The notes under the pieces are model-generated. The model had not been told where the DNA came from and did no database searches. It was given only the letters and a program-made list of their open reading frames with translations. Shown piece by piece: positions 1-5,530 of a stretch of 10,052 nt of DNA. Origin of the DNA: CAZXPA01 sp964642485 (GTDB lineage Bacteria; Patescibacteriota; Patescibacteriia; UBA2591; UBA6264); contig CAZXPA010000027.1 of the NCBI GenBank assembly GCA_964642485.1, forward strand, positions 1-10,052, read 5' to 3'. The first letter of the stretch is position 1, and each line of letters starts with the position of its first letter. Made by a program: the position numbers and the translations under genes.

Positions 1-1
1 A

Positions 2-256
2 ACAAATGAGTCAGAAGATGACCCAATTACTGTACCAGAACCTCCGAAGGAACCAACAGGTGGATTTCCGAGTAGTGTGCCAGATACGCAAACTCCAGAA
101 CCTCCGAAGGAACCAACAAAAGTAGATGATAATGGTGTCGAGTACGATCCACTACTCCACAGTAGTAGTAAAGCTATTAACAAAGATGGGTCATGGAAGA
201 AAATCCGTAAGTCTAAAACCAAAGTTCCCGCTCCTCCAGAAGAGGAAGAAGAATAA
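2..256 (+). CDS. 3' end of a proline-rich, acidic-tailed protein, possibly phage-derived (partial)
   Basis: The frame is open from the window's left edge to a TAA at 254-256 and gives 84 residues; the start lies outside. The visible part is low-complexity and hydrophilic, so it is probably a disordered tail. It holds two copies of PEPPKEPT, then a segment (about residues 41-70) with the order DDNG, YD, LHSSSK, NKDGSWKK, and a C-terminal run PAPPEEEEE. From memory, the pattern NG-(W/Y)D-x-x-(I/L)H-S-S-K-x-x-x-KDG-x-W-(K/R) recurs in phage and prophage proteins of unknown function, so a mobile-element origin is an inference. Base composition is visibly richer in G+C than the ligA-gatCA block that follows. 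No enzyme domain can be seen in this fragment, and the function is unknown. The frame is clear because it stays open with protein-like repeats, while the identity is uncertain. Confidence 0.6.
   Translation, partial: TNESEDDPITVPEPPKEPTGGFPSSVPDTQTPEPPKEPTKVDDNGVEYDPLLHSSSKAINKDGSWKKIRKSKTKVPAPPEEEEE
35..118 (+). repeat. Two exact 24-bp direct repeats in a coding region
   Basis: Bases 35-58 and 95-118 are identical over 24 bp and 60 bp apart, both multiples of three, so the reading frame is kept. Each copy encodes PEPPKEPT. This looks like an internally duplicated proline-rich linker unit rather than a mobile repeat. Confidence 0.85.
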
Positions 257-257
257 T

Positions 258-270
258 GGGGCCAGACCCC
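258..270. repeat. Small GGGG/CCCC hairpin after a stop codon
   Basis: GGGG (258-261) and CCCC (267-270) flank CCAGA directly after the TAA of the upstream gene. The word TGGGGCCAGACCCC resembles GGGGTCAGACCCC-type small palindromes that are dispersed in many genomes and often linked to REP-associated transposases. The link is from memory. A simple 4-bp hairpin is all that the sequence shows. Confidence 0.4.
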
Positions 271-286
271 CTAAACAGGCGCTCGG

Positions 287-309
287 AAATCCGTTCTAGC
301 TCTGGATTT
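287..309 (+). other. Weak stem-loop between the upstream gene and ligA
   Basis: AAATCC (287-292) pairs perfectly with GGATTT (304-309) across an 11-nt loop and is followed by one more T and AAGCC. It could help end transcription of the upstream gene, but the stem is short and A/T-rich and there is no long T tract. Otherwise the gap 257-353 holds no recognisable gene. Confidence 0.25.
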
Positions 310-353
310 TAAGCCGAATTTTGAAAATTGGCACGATTTTGATCGAAAATTTT

Positions 354-2414
354 ATGTCCAAAATAGAGACGAAAAAAAGGATTGCTAAACTTAAAAAAGA
401 GTTAAATCACTACCGATATTTGTACCATGTTTTAGACAAACAAGAAATTTCTGATGCGGCCTGGGATTCTTTAAAACATGAATTATTTGAACTTGAAAAA
501 AAATATCCAGAATTTATTACCCCAGATTCACCAACTCAGCGAGTGGGCGGAATATCATTAAAAAAATTTACTAAAGTTCGTCATCCTCAACCAATGCTTT
601 CAATTGAGGATGTTTTTAACTTTGAAGAGCTCCAGGGCTGGCAAGATTATATGTGCGATTACCTAAAAAAGAGTCTGTTGAAACCAGGTTTCAACAAGCC
701 TCAAACTTCCTCGCAGGTTGAACCTGTTAGGAAGTTTGATTATTTTTGTGAGCGTAAAATAGATGGCGTAGATATTGTTTTAACCTATAAAAAAGGGGTT
801 TTAAACATTGGGGTCACCCGGGGCAATGGCTTGATTGGCGAAAATGTGACTCAAAACATTAAAACCATTGAAGCAATTCCCTTACGTTTAGAAAAACCAG
901 TTGATTTAGTGGTTCGGGGAGAGATTTTTATACAAAAAAAAGATTTTAAAGAACTTAATCGTCAGCAAAAGAAAAAAGGATTACCAATTTTTGCTAATCC
1001 AAGAAATGTAGCGGCCGGTTCAGTTCGCCAGCTTGACCCCAAAGTTACGGCTAAACGAAAACTTGATTGTTGTGTTTTTGAAATTATTACTAATTTAGGT
1101 CAAAAAACTCATCAAGAAGTTCATCAGATTTTAAAACAATTAGGATTTAAAACAGATAAACAAACAAAAGCTTGTCGAAATTTAGAACAAGTAAAAAAAT
1201 ACTATAATTATTGGGCTAAGCATCGACCAAAGGTTGGTTTTGAGTATGATGGGGTAGTCGTAGTTTTAAATAATATTGCTTTAGAAAAAGCTTTAGGGGT
1301 GGTTGGCAAATCTCCTCGCTGGATGAGGGCTTACAAGTTTCCTGGTGAGCAAGCAACTACTCAAGTAAAAGACATCATCATTCAAATTGGTCGAACCAGA
1401 GCTTTGACTCCGGTTGCTTTATTTAAGCCAACTCAAATCATGGGGACAACTGTTTCCCGAGCCACTTTACATAATCAAGACGAAATTAAAAGATTAGATG
1501 TTCGCATTAATGATACAGTGATTATTGAAAAAGCTGGTGATGTTATTCCCGCGGTGGTTAGGGTTTTAAAGAATTTGCGAACTGGCAAAGAAAAAAAGTT
1601 TAAAATGCCAAAAAAGTGTCCAATTTGTAATGGTCAAATAATCCGGCAACCAGGCGAAGTAGCTCATTATTGTTCAAATAAGAACTGTTTTGCTGCTCAG
1701 CAGCGAAAAATTAGCCACTTTGTTTGTAAAAAAGGTTTTGATATTGAGGGCTTGGGCACAAAGCTTGTAACCCAATTAATGAATCAGGGATTAATTAAAA
1801 ATAGGGCTGATATTTTTACCTTAACCCGAGGTGATCTTGAACCCTTAGAAAGATTTGCTGAAAAATCAGCTAATAATTTAGTTAAAGCTATTAATAAAAG
1901 TAAGAAAATTGATTTAGCTCATTTTATTCACGCCCTGGGCATTCGTCATGTTGGGGAGCAAACAGCTCTTGACCTAGCTAAACATTTTGGTCAATTAAAG
2001 AAAATAGCCCAGGCAAGTTTAAAAACCTTAGTGGCTAGAGCTGATATTGGGCCAGTTGTTGGCCAGAGTATTTATAACTGGTTCCGAGATAAAAATAATG
2101 TTAAACTCTTACAAAGATTAAAAAAGTATGGCGCACAAATTCAACCCCTTGGTCAGGTCAGACCTGACCAGATCGACCAGATGGTTTTTCAGGATAAAAC
2201 ATTTGTTTTAACTGGTGTTTTTAAAACCTTAAAGCGGGGAAGGGCAAAAGAAAAGATTAGGGCTTTAGGCGGAAGAGTTTCAGAATCAGTAAGCCGACAA
2301 ACAGATTTTGTTGTTGTTGGAGAAAGTCCTGGTTCAAAATATGATAAGGCCAGAAAATTAGGAGTAAAAATAATTAATGAAAAACAGTTTTTAAAAATGA
2401 TAAAGTATGATTAG
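354..2414 (+). CDS. ligA: NAD+-dependent DNA ligase LigA
   Basis: Seals nicks in DNA using NAD+, for replication and repair in the cytoplasm. The 686 residues carry the full domain order: Ia region with HYRYLYH (about 19-25), adenylation domain with catalytic Lys135 in KIDG, RGNG and a GRT segment, OB fold, Cys4 zinc finger (Cys422, 425, 440, 445), helix-hairpin-helix region (about 520-572), and a C-terminal BRCT domain (about 609-686, with LGGRVSESVSRQTDFVVVG). The ATG at 354 is preferred over an in-frame TTG at 321 because MSKIETKKRIAKLKKELNHY matches normal LigA N-termini. No Shine-Dalgarno sequence is seen. The length is slightly above the usual ~670, and part of the excess is explained by two palindromic segments translated within it (676-739 and 2150-2170). 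The stop overlaps the gatC start by 8 bp, so the genes are translationally coupled. Confidence 0.97.
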   Translation: MSKIETKKRIAKLKKELNHYRYLYHVLDKQEISDAAWDSLKHELFELEKKYPEFITPDSPTQRVGGISLKKFTKVRHPQPMLSIEDVFNFEELQGWQDYMCDYLKKSLLKPGFNKPQTSSQVEPVRKFDYFCERKIDGVDIVLTYKKGVLNIGVTRGNGLIGENVTQNIKTIEAIPLRLEKPVDLVVRGEIFIQKKDFKELNRQQKKKGLPIFANPRNVAAGSVRQLDPKVTAKRKLDCCVFEIITNLGQKTHQEVHQILKQLGFKTDKQTKACRNLEQVKKYYNYWAKHRPKVGFEYDGVVVVLNNIALEKALGVVGKSPRWMRAYKFPGEQATTQVKDIIIQIGRTRALTPVALFKPTQIMGTTVSRATLHNQDEIKRLDVRINDTVIIEKAGDVIPAVVRVLKNLRTGKEKKFKMPKKCPICNGQIIRQPGEVAHYCSNKNCFAAQQRKISHFVCKKGFDIEGLGTKLVTQLMNQGLIKNRADIFTLTRGDLEPLERFAEKSANNLVKAINKSKKIDLAHFIHALGIRHVGEQTALDLAKHFGQLKKIAQASLKTLVARADIGPVVGQSIYNWFRDKNNVKLLQRLKKYGAQIQPLGQVRPDQIDQMVFQDKTFVLTGVFKTLKRGRAKEKIRALGGRVSESVSRQTDFVVVGESPGSKYDKARKLGVKIINEKQFLKMIKYD
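676..739. repeat. Double palindromic element inside ligA, translated in frame
   Basis: Two adjacent hairpins are present. The first has 10-bp perfect arms around one base (676-685, A686, 687-696; core GTTGAAACC/GGTTTCAAC). The second has 10-bp perfect outer arms (TCAAACTTCC 701-710, GGAAGTTTGA 730-739), a 3x3 internal loop, and an inner 6-bp palindrome (CAGGTT 714-719, AACCTG 721-726). Together they encode roughly 20 residues just before the catalytic KIDG motif, where LigA proteins are normally shorter. Such symmetry is not needed for protein coding, so an inserted palindromic element is the likely cause. Confidence 0.8.
2150..2170. repeat. Perfect 10-1-10 palindrome inside ligA, before the BRCT domain
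   Basis: TGGTCAGGTC (2150-2159), a single A, then GACCTGACCA (2161-2170) form a perfect inverted repeat with the same 10-1-10 geometry as 676-696 but a different sequence. It is translated as part of the linker QPLGQVRPDQIDQ between the helix-hairpin-helix and BRCT domains, a position that tolerates insertions. Confidence 0.75.
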
Positions 2415-2706
2415 TAAAAAACAAGTTGAACATATTGCTAAATTAGCTCGCTTAAGATTAACAACTTCAGAAATTGAAAAATACCAGCAGCAGTTAGGAG
2501 AGATTTTAAATTATGTTGGGCAACTTAAAAAAGCTAAAACCGACAAGGTCGCACCTTGTACAGGTGGTACGGATCTTAAAAATGTTTTTCGTCAGGATAA
2601 AACAGAGTTAAGAGATTCTAAAGAGCGTCAGAGTTTGTTAGATCAAGCGCCAAAAAGAAAAAAAGATTTAATTAAAACCAAAGGAGTGTTTTATGAGCCC
2701 CGTTAG
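2407..2706 (+). CDS. gatC: Asp/Glu-tRNA amidotransferase subunit GatC
   Basis: Small subunit of the GatCAB complex, which turns mischarged Glu-tRNA(Gln) or Asp-tRNA(Asn) into the correct amidated form; GatC clamps GatA to GatB. The 99 residues are of family length and show the two conserved blocks: the N-terminal helix region HIAKLARLRLTTSEIEKY and the DLKNVFRQDK segment near 57-66. The start overlaps the end of ligA by 8 bp, and gatA follows. The C-terminus is odd. GatC usually ends with a phrase like FFKVPKV(I/L), but here the protein stops at GVFYEPR because bases from 2698 on belong to an inverted repeat whose CCCCGTTAG supplies the last residues and the stop codon. The protein is probably still functional, as only a few tail residues are affected. 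gatB is not in the window. Confidence 0.95.
   Translation: MISKKQVEHIAKLARLRLTTSEIEKYQQQLGEILNYVGQLKKAKTDKVAPCTGGTDLKNVFRQDKTELRDSKERQSLLDQAPKRKKDLIKTKGVFYEPR
2543..2559. repeat. 7-bp inverted repeat inside gatC
   Basis: ACAAGGT (2543-2549) and ACCTTGT (2553-2559) are perfectly complementary around CGC. It falls before DLKNV at a variable position, but the protein is not clearly longer than its family there. It could be chance or a decayed palindrome. Confidence 0.35.
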
Positions 2707-2776
2707 AAATTCCATGTTAATGCGATTTCTACTCGGGGTATTAAATTAAAATTTATGGAGAAAATTTCTAACGGGG
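2698..2776. repeat. Inverted-repeat element spanning the gatC stop and gatA start
   Basis: CCCCGTTAGAAATT (2698-2711) and AATTTCTAACGGGG (2763-2776) are a perfect 14-bp inverted pair 79 bp end to end. A third, imperfect copy, ATTTCTACTCGGGG (2725-2738), can pair with the left arm to form a local hairpin. The left arm provides the gatC stop (TAG 2704-2706). The right arm lies inside the first codons of gatA (translated as ISNG). The same arm recurs at 4327-4340, so it is a dispersed repeat. Confidence 0.85.
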
Positions 2777-4278
2777 TGAGCCTCAATAATTTAACAATTT
2801 GTCAAGCTCACCAGGGGTTAAAGAAAAAAGAATTCTCAGTTAAAGAATTGACTCAGGCCTGTTTAAGCGAGATTAAGAAAAAAGATAAAAAGATTAATGC
2901 TTTTATTAGGGTTTTAAAAGATCAGGCCCTGAAACAAGCTCAAGAAATAGATAAGAAAATCAGTTCCCAGGGTTTAAAAAGTTTTTTAACCGGGATTCCT
3001 TTAGGGATTAAAGATAATATTTTAATTAAAGATGTAATTTGTACTGCTGGGTCAAGGATTTTAAAAAATTATCAAGCTAGTTATGATGCCACTGTTATAA
3101 AGAAGTTAAAACAATTAAATGTTATTTTTTTAGGCAAGACTAATTTAGACGAGTTTGCCATGGGAGCTTCAACTGAAACTTCAAGCTTTGGCCCAACTAA
3201 AAATCCTCATAATTTAAAATGTGTGCCAGGTGGTTCATCTGGTGGTTCAGCCGCCGCTTTAACAGCTAAAATGTGTTTGGGGGCTTTAGGATCTGACACT
3301 GGCGGTTCAGTTCGTCAGCCAGCTAGCCTTTGTGGAGTAATTGGTTTAAAACCAACCTATGGTCGGGTTTCAAGATATGGTTTAATTGCCATGGCTTCTT
3401 CACTTGATCAAATTGGTTCTTTGGCTCGTTCAGTTGATGATGCGGCTATTTTACTTCAAGCTATTGAGGGGCAGGATTATTTAGATTCAACCAGCGTTGA
3501 TTTAAAATTCCCGGTGGATGTTAGCTCTCTGGTTAAGCCTGACCTGACCAAGAATTTAAAGAATTTTAGGATGGGGGTGCCCCAAGAGTATTTTACCTGC
3601 CCGCCATCGCTACGCTCAGGCGTTAGCAGGCGGGTTAAAGGCCTGAATGCTCAAATAAAAGAAAAGATTGATAAGCTTATTAAAAAACTGGGGGACAAGG
3701 GAGCAGAGATTGTTGAGGTTAGTTTGCCCCATACTAAATATGCCTTAGCTTGTTATTACATTATTATGCCCGCTGAGGTTTCAGCTAATTTAGCTCGCTA
3801 TGATGGGATAAAATATGGGCTTTCTTCAATAGAGAAGAGTAAAGGTTTGCTAGATGTTTATTTGAATTCACGGACTCAAGGTTTTGGCGATGAGGTTAGA
3901 CGCCGGATTATGCTGGGGACCTATACTTTATCAGCTGGTTATTATCAAGCCTATTATTTAAAAGCTCAAAAAGTCAGAACCTTAATTAAAGAGGATTTTG
4001 ATAAAGTTTTTGCTAAGAAAAAAATTGATTGTTTGATTACGCCAACTACTCCTACCCCGGCCTGGAAATTAGGCGAGAAAATAGATGATCCTTTAAGCAT
4101 GTATTTAGCTGACGTTTATACTGTTTCAGTAAATTTAGCTGGTTTGCCAGCTATTTCTCTGCCAGTTGGCAAAGTTAATGACCTGCCAGTTGGGGTTCAG
4201 TTAATTGGTAATTATTTTAAAGAAAACAAGATTTTACAAATAGCTAAGGTTGTTGAGGAATTGACAAAATTTAATTAA
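2755..4278 (+). CDS. gatA: Asp/Glu-tRNA amidotransferase subunit GatA (amidase)
   Basis: Amidase subunit of GatCAB. It releases ammonia from glutamine for use by GatB in tRNA-dependent amidation. The 507 residues carry the amidase signature: Lys86 in GIPLGIKDN, Ser161 in PGGSSGGSAAA, and nucleophile Ser185 in TGGSVRQPAS form the Lys-cisSer-Ser triad. The ATG at 2755 adds a leader MEKISNG that comes from the repeat's right arm. A GTG at 2776 would give a 500-residue protein beginning SLNNLTICQAHQGL, nearer to typical GatA starts, so the start is not settled. No strong ribosome binding site is seen for either; GGAG at 2757-2760 is 15 nt from the GTG. A palindromic segment (3600-3634) adds residues around 281-293 after GVPQEYF. 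The last codons overlap the promoter of the next gene. Confidence 0.96.
   Translation: MEKISNGVSLNNLTICQAHQGLKKKEFSVKELTQACLSEIKKKDKKINAFIRVLKDQALKQAQEIDKKISSQGLKSFLTGIPLGIKDNILIKDVICTAGSRILKNYQASYDATVIKKLKQLNVIFLGKTNLDEFAMGASTETSSFGPTKNPHNLKCVPGGSSGGSAAALTAKMCLGALGSDTGGSVRQPASLCGVIGLKPTYGRVSRYGLIAMASSLDQIGSLARSVDDAAILLQAIEGQDYLDSTSVDLKFPVDVSSLVKPDLTKNLKNFRMGVPQEYFTCPPSLRSGVSRRVKGLNAQIKEKIDKLIKKLGDKGAEIVEVSLPHTKYALACYYIIMPAEVSANLARYDGIKYGLSSIEKSKGLLDVYLNSRTQGFGDEVRRRIMLGTYTLSAGYYQAYYLKAQKVRTLIKEDFDKVFAKKKIDCLITPTTPTPAWKLGEKIDDPLSMYLADVYTVSVNLAGLPAISLPVGKVNDLPVGVQLIGNYFKENKILQIAKVVEELTKFN
3600..3634. repeat. GC-rich palindromic element inside gatA
   Basis: CCCGCC (3600-3605) pairs with GGCGGG (3629-3634). 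An inner stem GCTACGC (3609-3615) pairs with GCGTTAGC (3620-3627) with one bulged base. It is far richer in G+C than the flanking gene and is translated as CPPSLRSGVSRR in a surface segment after GVPQEYF, where GatA homologues normally run straight into the next helix. The pattern resembles a dispersed palindromic unit. Confidence 0.7.
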
Positions 4279-4289
4279 CCAGTTATACT
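4261..4289 (+). promoter_or_regulatory. Sigma70-type promoter for the DsbA-like gene
   Basis: TTGACA (4261-4266), a spacer of exactly 17 bp, then TATACT (4284-4289) match the housekeeping promoter (6/6 and 5/6). The -35 box lies in the last codons of gatA. Transcription would begin near 4296, leaving a leader of about 65 nt that contains the repeat hairpin at 4327-4346. Confidence 0.75.
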
Positions 4290-4326
4290 TTTAAAAAATT
4301 TAATCAACTAACTATTTTTTTATGGA

Positions 4327-4393
4327 CCCCGTTAGAAATTACGGGGCTTGAGGTGAGTTATTATGTTGAAAAAAACAAAAGTTTCTAACAGGG
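4327..4393. repeat. Second copy of the CCCCGTTAGAAATT element at a gene start
   Basis: The left arm 4327-4340 is identical to 2698-2711 over 14 bp. The right arm TTTCTAACAGGG (4382-4393) complements it at 11 of 12 positions, 67 bp end to end. Directly after the left arm, ACGGGG (4341-4346) closes a local hairpin with CCCCGT (4327-4332). As in gatA, the right arm is translated near the N-terminus of the new gene (VSNR). Confidence 0.8.
4350..4356 (+). promoter_or_regulatory. Strong ribosome binding site
   Basis: GAGGTGA sits six bases before the ATG at 4363 and fits the 16S rRNA anti-Shine-Dalgarno sequence. It is the only clear site of this kind in the window and it lies inside the repeat element, just after its hairpin. 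It settles the start of the DsbA-like gene. Confidence 0.75.
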
Positions 4394-5400
4394 AGGAAGA
4401 AAAATCTAAAAATAAAAAACAAAGAAAGCTAGGTTTATGGTTAATTGTCTCAATCGTTTTATTTTTAATTTTGATTGTTTCCGTCTTAACCAGTGGTTTT
4501 GGTTTAAAAAATTCTTTAAACAGACCTCCAGTTAATGAATTGGCAGAGAAAACAGTTAAATTCATTAATGAAAATCTTTTAGGAGCTGGCTCAGCAGCTT
4601 CTTTGGTGTCCGCCAATTACGAAAAGGGACTTGGACTTTGTAAATTTACCGTTGCGCTTGGCGACCGAACATTTGATTCTTATGTTACAACCGATGGCAA
4701 GCTTTTATTCCCTGATGTCATTGAAATAGAAAAATTTGGGCAAGACACGCCTCAACCCCAGCCGACTCAGCCGCAAGAAACTCCTAAATCAGAGGCTCCT
4801 GAAGTAAAATTATTTATTATGTCTTACTGCCCCTTTGGTTTACAAGCTCAAAAGGCCTTATTACCAGCATATGATTTATTAAAAGAAAAAGCTGATATTA
4901 AAGTGCATTTTGTTAATTATATTATGCATGAGAAAAAAGAAATTGATGAAAATTTAAGACAGTATTGCATTCAAAAACAAGATCCAGAAGAATATAATCA
5001 GTATTTAAGTTGCTTTGTTAAAGATGGAGATTTTGAATTATGTTTAACTGAGGCAGGAATTGATGAGTCAAGGTTAAGTGCTTGTATTGCCGAAACTGAT
5101 CAAAAATATGAGATTACGGCTCAATACAATGATAAAGAAACCTGGCTTAATGGGAGATTTCCTCGGTTTAATGTAGACACAGATCTTAATCAAAAATATA
5201 GTGTTCAAGGTTCGCCAACCGTGGTTATTAATGGTCAGGTTGTTAGTCCCTCAAGAACACCAGAGGGTTACAAACAAGCCATTTGTCAGGCTTTTGTTTC
5301 AAGGCCTGAAGAGTGTTCTGAAACTCTTTCCAATGAACCCTTTTCATCAGGCTTTGGCCTTGAACAGGGCAACCCTTCAAGCGGTGGAGAGTGTAAGTAA
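4363..5400 (+). CDS. Membrane-anchored DsbA/thioredoxin-fold protein with a single-Cys CPFG site
   Basis: The 345 residues comprise a basic cytoplasmic tail (1-22), one membrane segment (about 24-43), an extracytoplasmic region ending LLFPDVIEIE (about 54-123), a P/Q-rich linker (127-143) and a thioredoxin-fold domain (147-310). The fold is shown by the strand KLFIMSYC, the redox motif at Cys156 (CPFG), and the cis-proline loop GSPT (283-286) followed by VVINGQ. The usual CxxC is replaced by CPFG, so the resolving cysteine is absent at that place. Cysteines 202, 217, 227, 241, 308, 318 and 344 lie C-terminal to it and could form structural or resolving disulfides. CPYG/CPFG forms are known in relatives of DsbA and GILT-like proteins. 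The likely role is thiol-disulfide exchange or redox sensing outside the membrane. The gene has its own promoter and a strong ribosome binding site, and is followed by lgt. The exact substrate is unknown. Confidence 0.85.
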   Translation: MLKKTKVSNREEEKSKNKKQRKLGLWLIVSIVLFLILIVSVLTSGFGLKNSLNRPPVNELAEKTVKFINENLLGAGSAASLVSANYEKGLGLCKFTVALGDRTFDSYVTTDGKLLFPDVIEIEKFGQDTPQPQPTQPQETPKSEAPEVKLFIMSYCPFGLQAQKALLPAYDLLKEKADIKVHFVNYIMHEKKEIDENLRQYCIQKQDPEEYNQYLSCFVKDGDFELCLTEAGIDESRLSACIAETDQKYEITAQYNDKETWLNGRFPRFNVDTDLNQKYSVQGSPTVVINGQVVSPSRTPEGYKQAICQAFVSRPEECSETLSNEPFSSGFGLEQGNPSSGGECK

Positions 5401-5415
5401 AAGAGTGTAAGTAAA
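5388..5415 (+). repeat. 14-bp tandem duplication over a stop codon
   Basis: AGAGTGTAAGTAAA occurs twice in direct succession (5388-5401 and 5402-5415). The first copy holds the last codons and TAA of the DsbA-like gene. It looks like a recent slippage or target-site-like duplication. Confidence 0.85.
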
Positions 5416-5424
5416 TATTATAGC

Positions 5425-5451
5425 TACTATAGCTTCCGGGTCCCTATAGTA
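5425..5451. terminator. 8-bp inverted repeat after the DsbA-like gene
   Basis: TACTATAG (5425-5432) and CTATAGTA (5444-5451) pair perfectly over an 11-nt loop, 25 bp after the stop codon. The position fits a terminator, but there is no T tract behind it, so this may instead be another palindromic repeat. Confidence 0.4.
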
Positions 5452-5462
5452 CTCTATTCCTA

Positions 5463-5506
5463 ATTCTTAGGTTCATTTTTCGTAAGAATAGCGCGGCCGC
5501 ACTATT
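5463..5506. repeat. Two further palindromes before lgt, one with a GC-rich core
   Basis: ATTCTTA (5463-5469) pairs with TAAGAAT (5483-5489). Overlapping its right side, AATAG (5487-5491) and CTATT (5502-5506) flank the perfect 8-bp palindrome GCGGCCGC (5493-5500), giving a near-perfect 20-bp palindrome. The all-G+C core stands out in an AT-rich gap. With 5425-5451, the whole space between the two genes is made of inverted repeats. Confidence 0.55.
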
Positions 5507-5530
5507 TTGACAAAGTCCGGATTTTTTAAT

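Noticed and set aside
321..353. TTG start for ligA giving 11 more residues
   Set aside because: The extra residues do not match LigA N-termini, while the ATG at 354 does; neither has a Shine-Dalgarno site.
4296..4362. Riboswitch in the leader of the DsbA-like gene
   Set aside because: The leader is too short and matches the repeat found at 2698-2776; no known aptamer pattern is seen.
4332..4616. Minus-strand open frame over the start of the DsbA-like gene, with similar short frames at 5201-5410, 7450-7632 and 7777-7959
   Set aside because: Each lies opposite or out of frame within a well-supported gene and shows no protein-like pattern of its own.
5493..5500. NotI site as a cloning scar
   Set aside because: It lies within a larger natural near-palindrome between native genes and no vector sequence flanks it.
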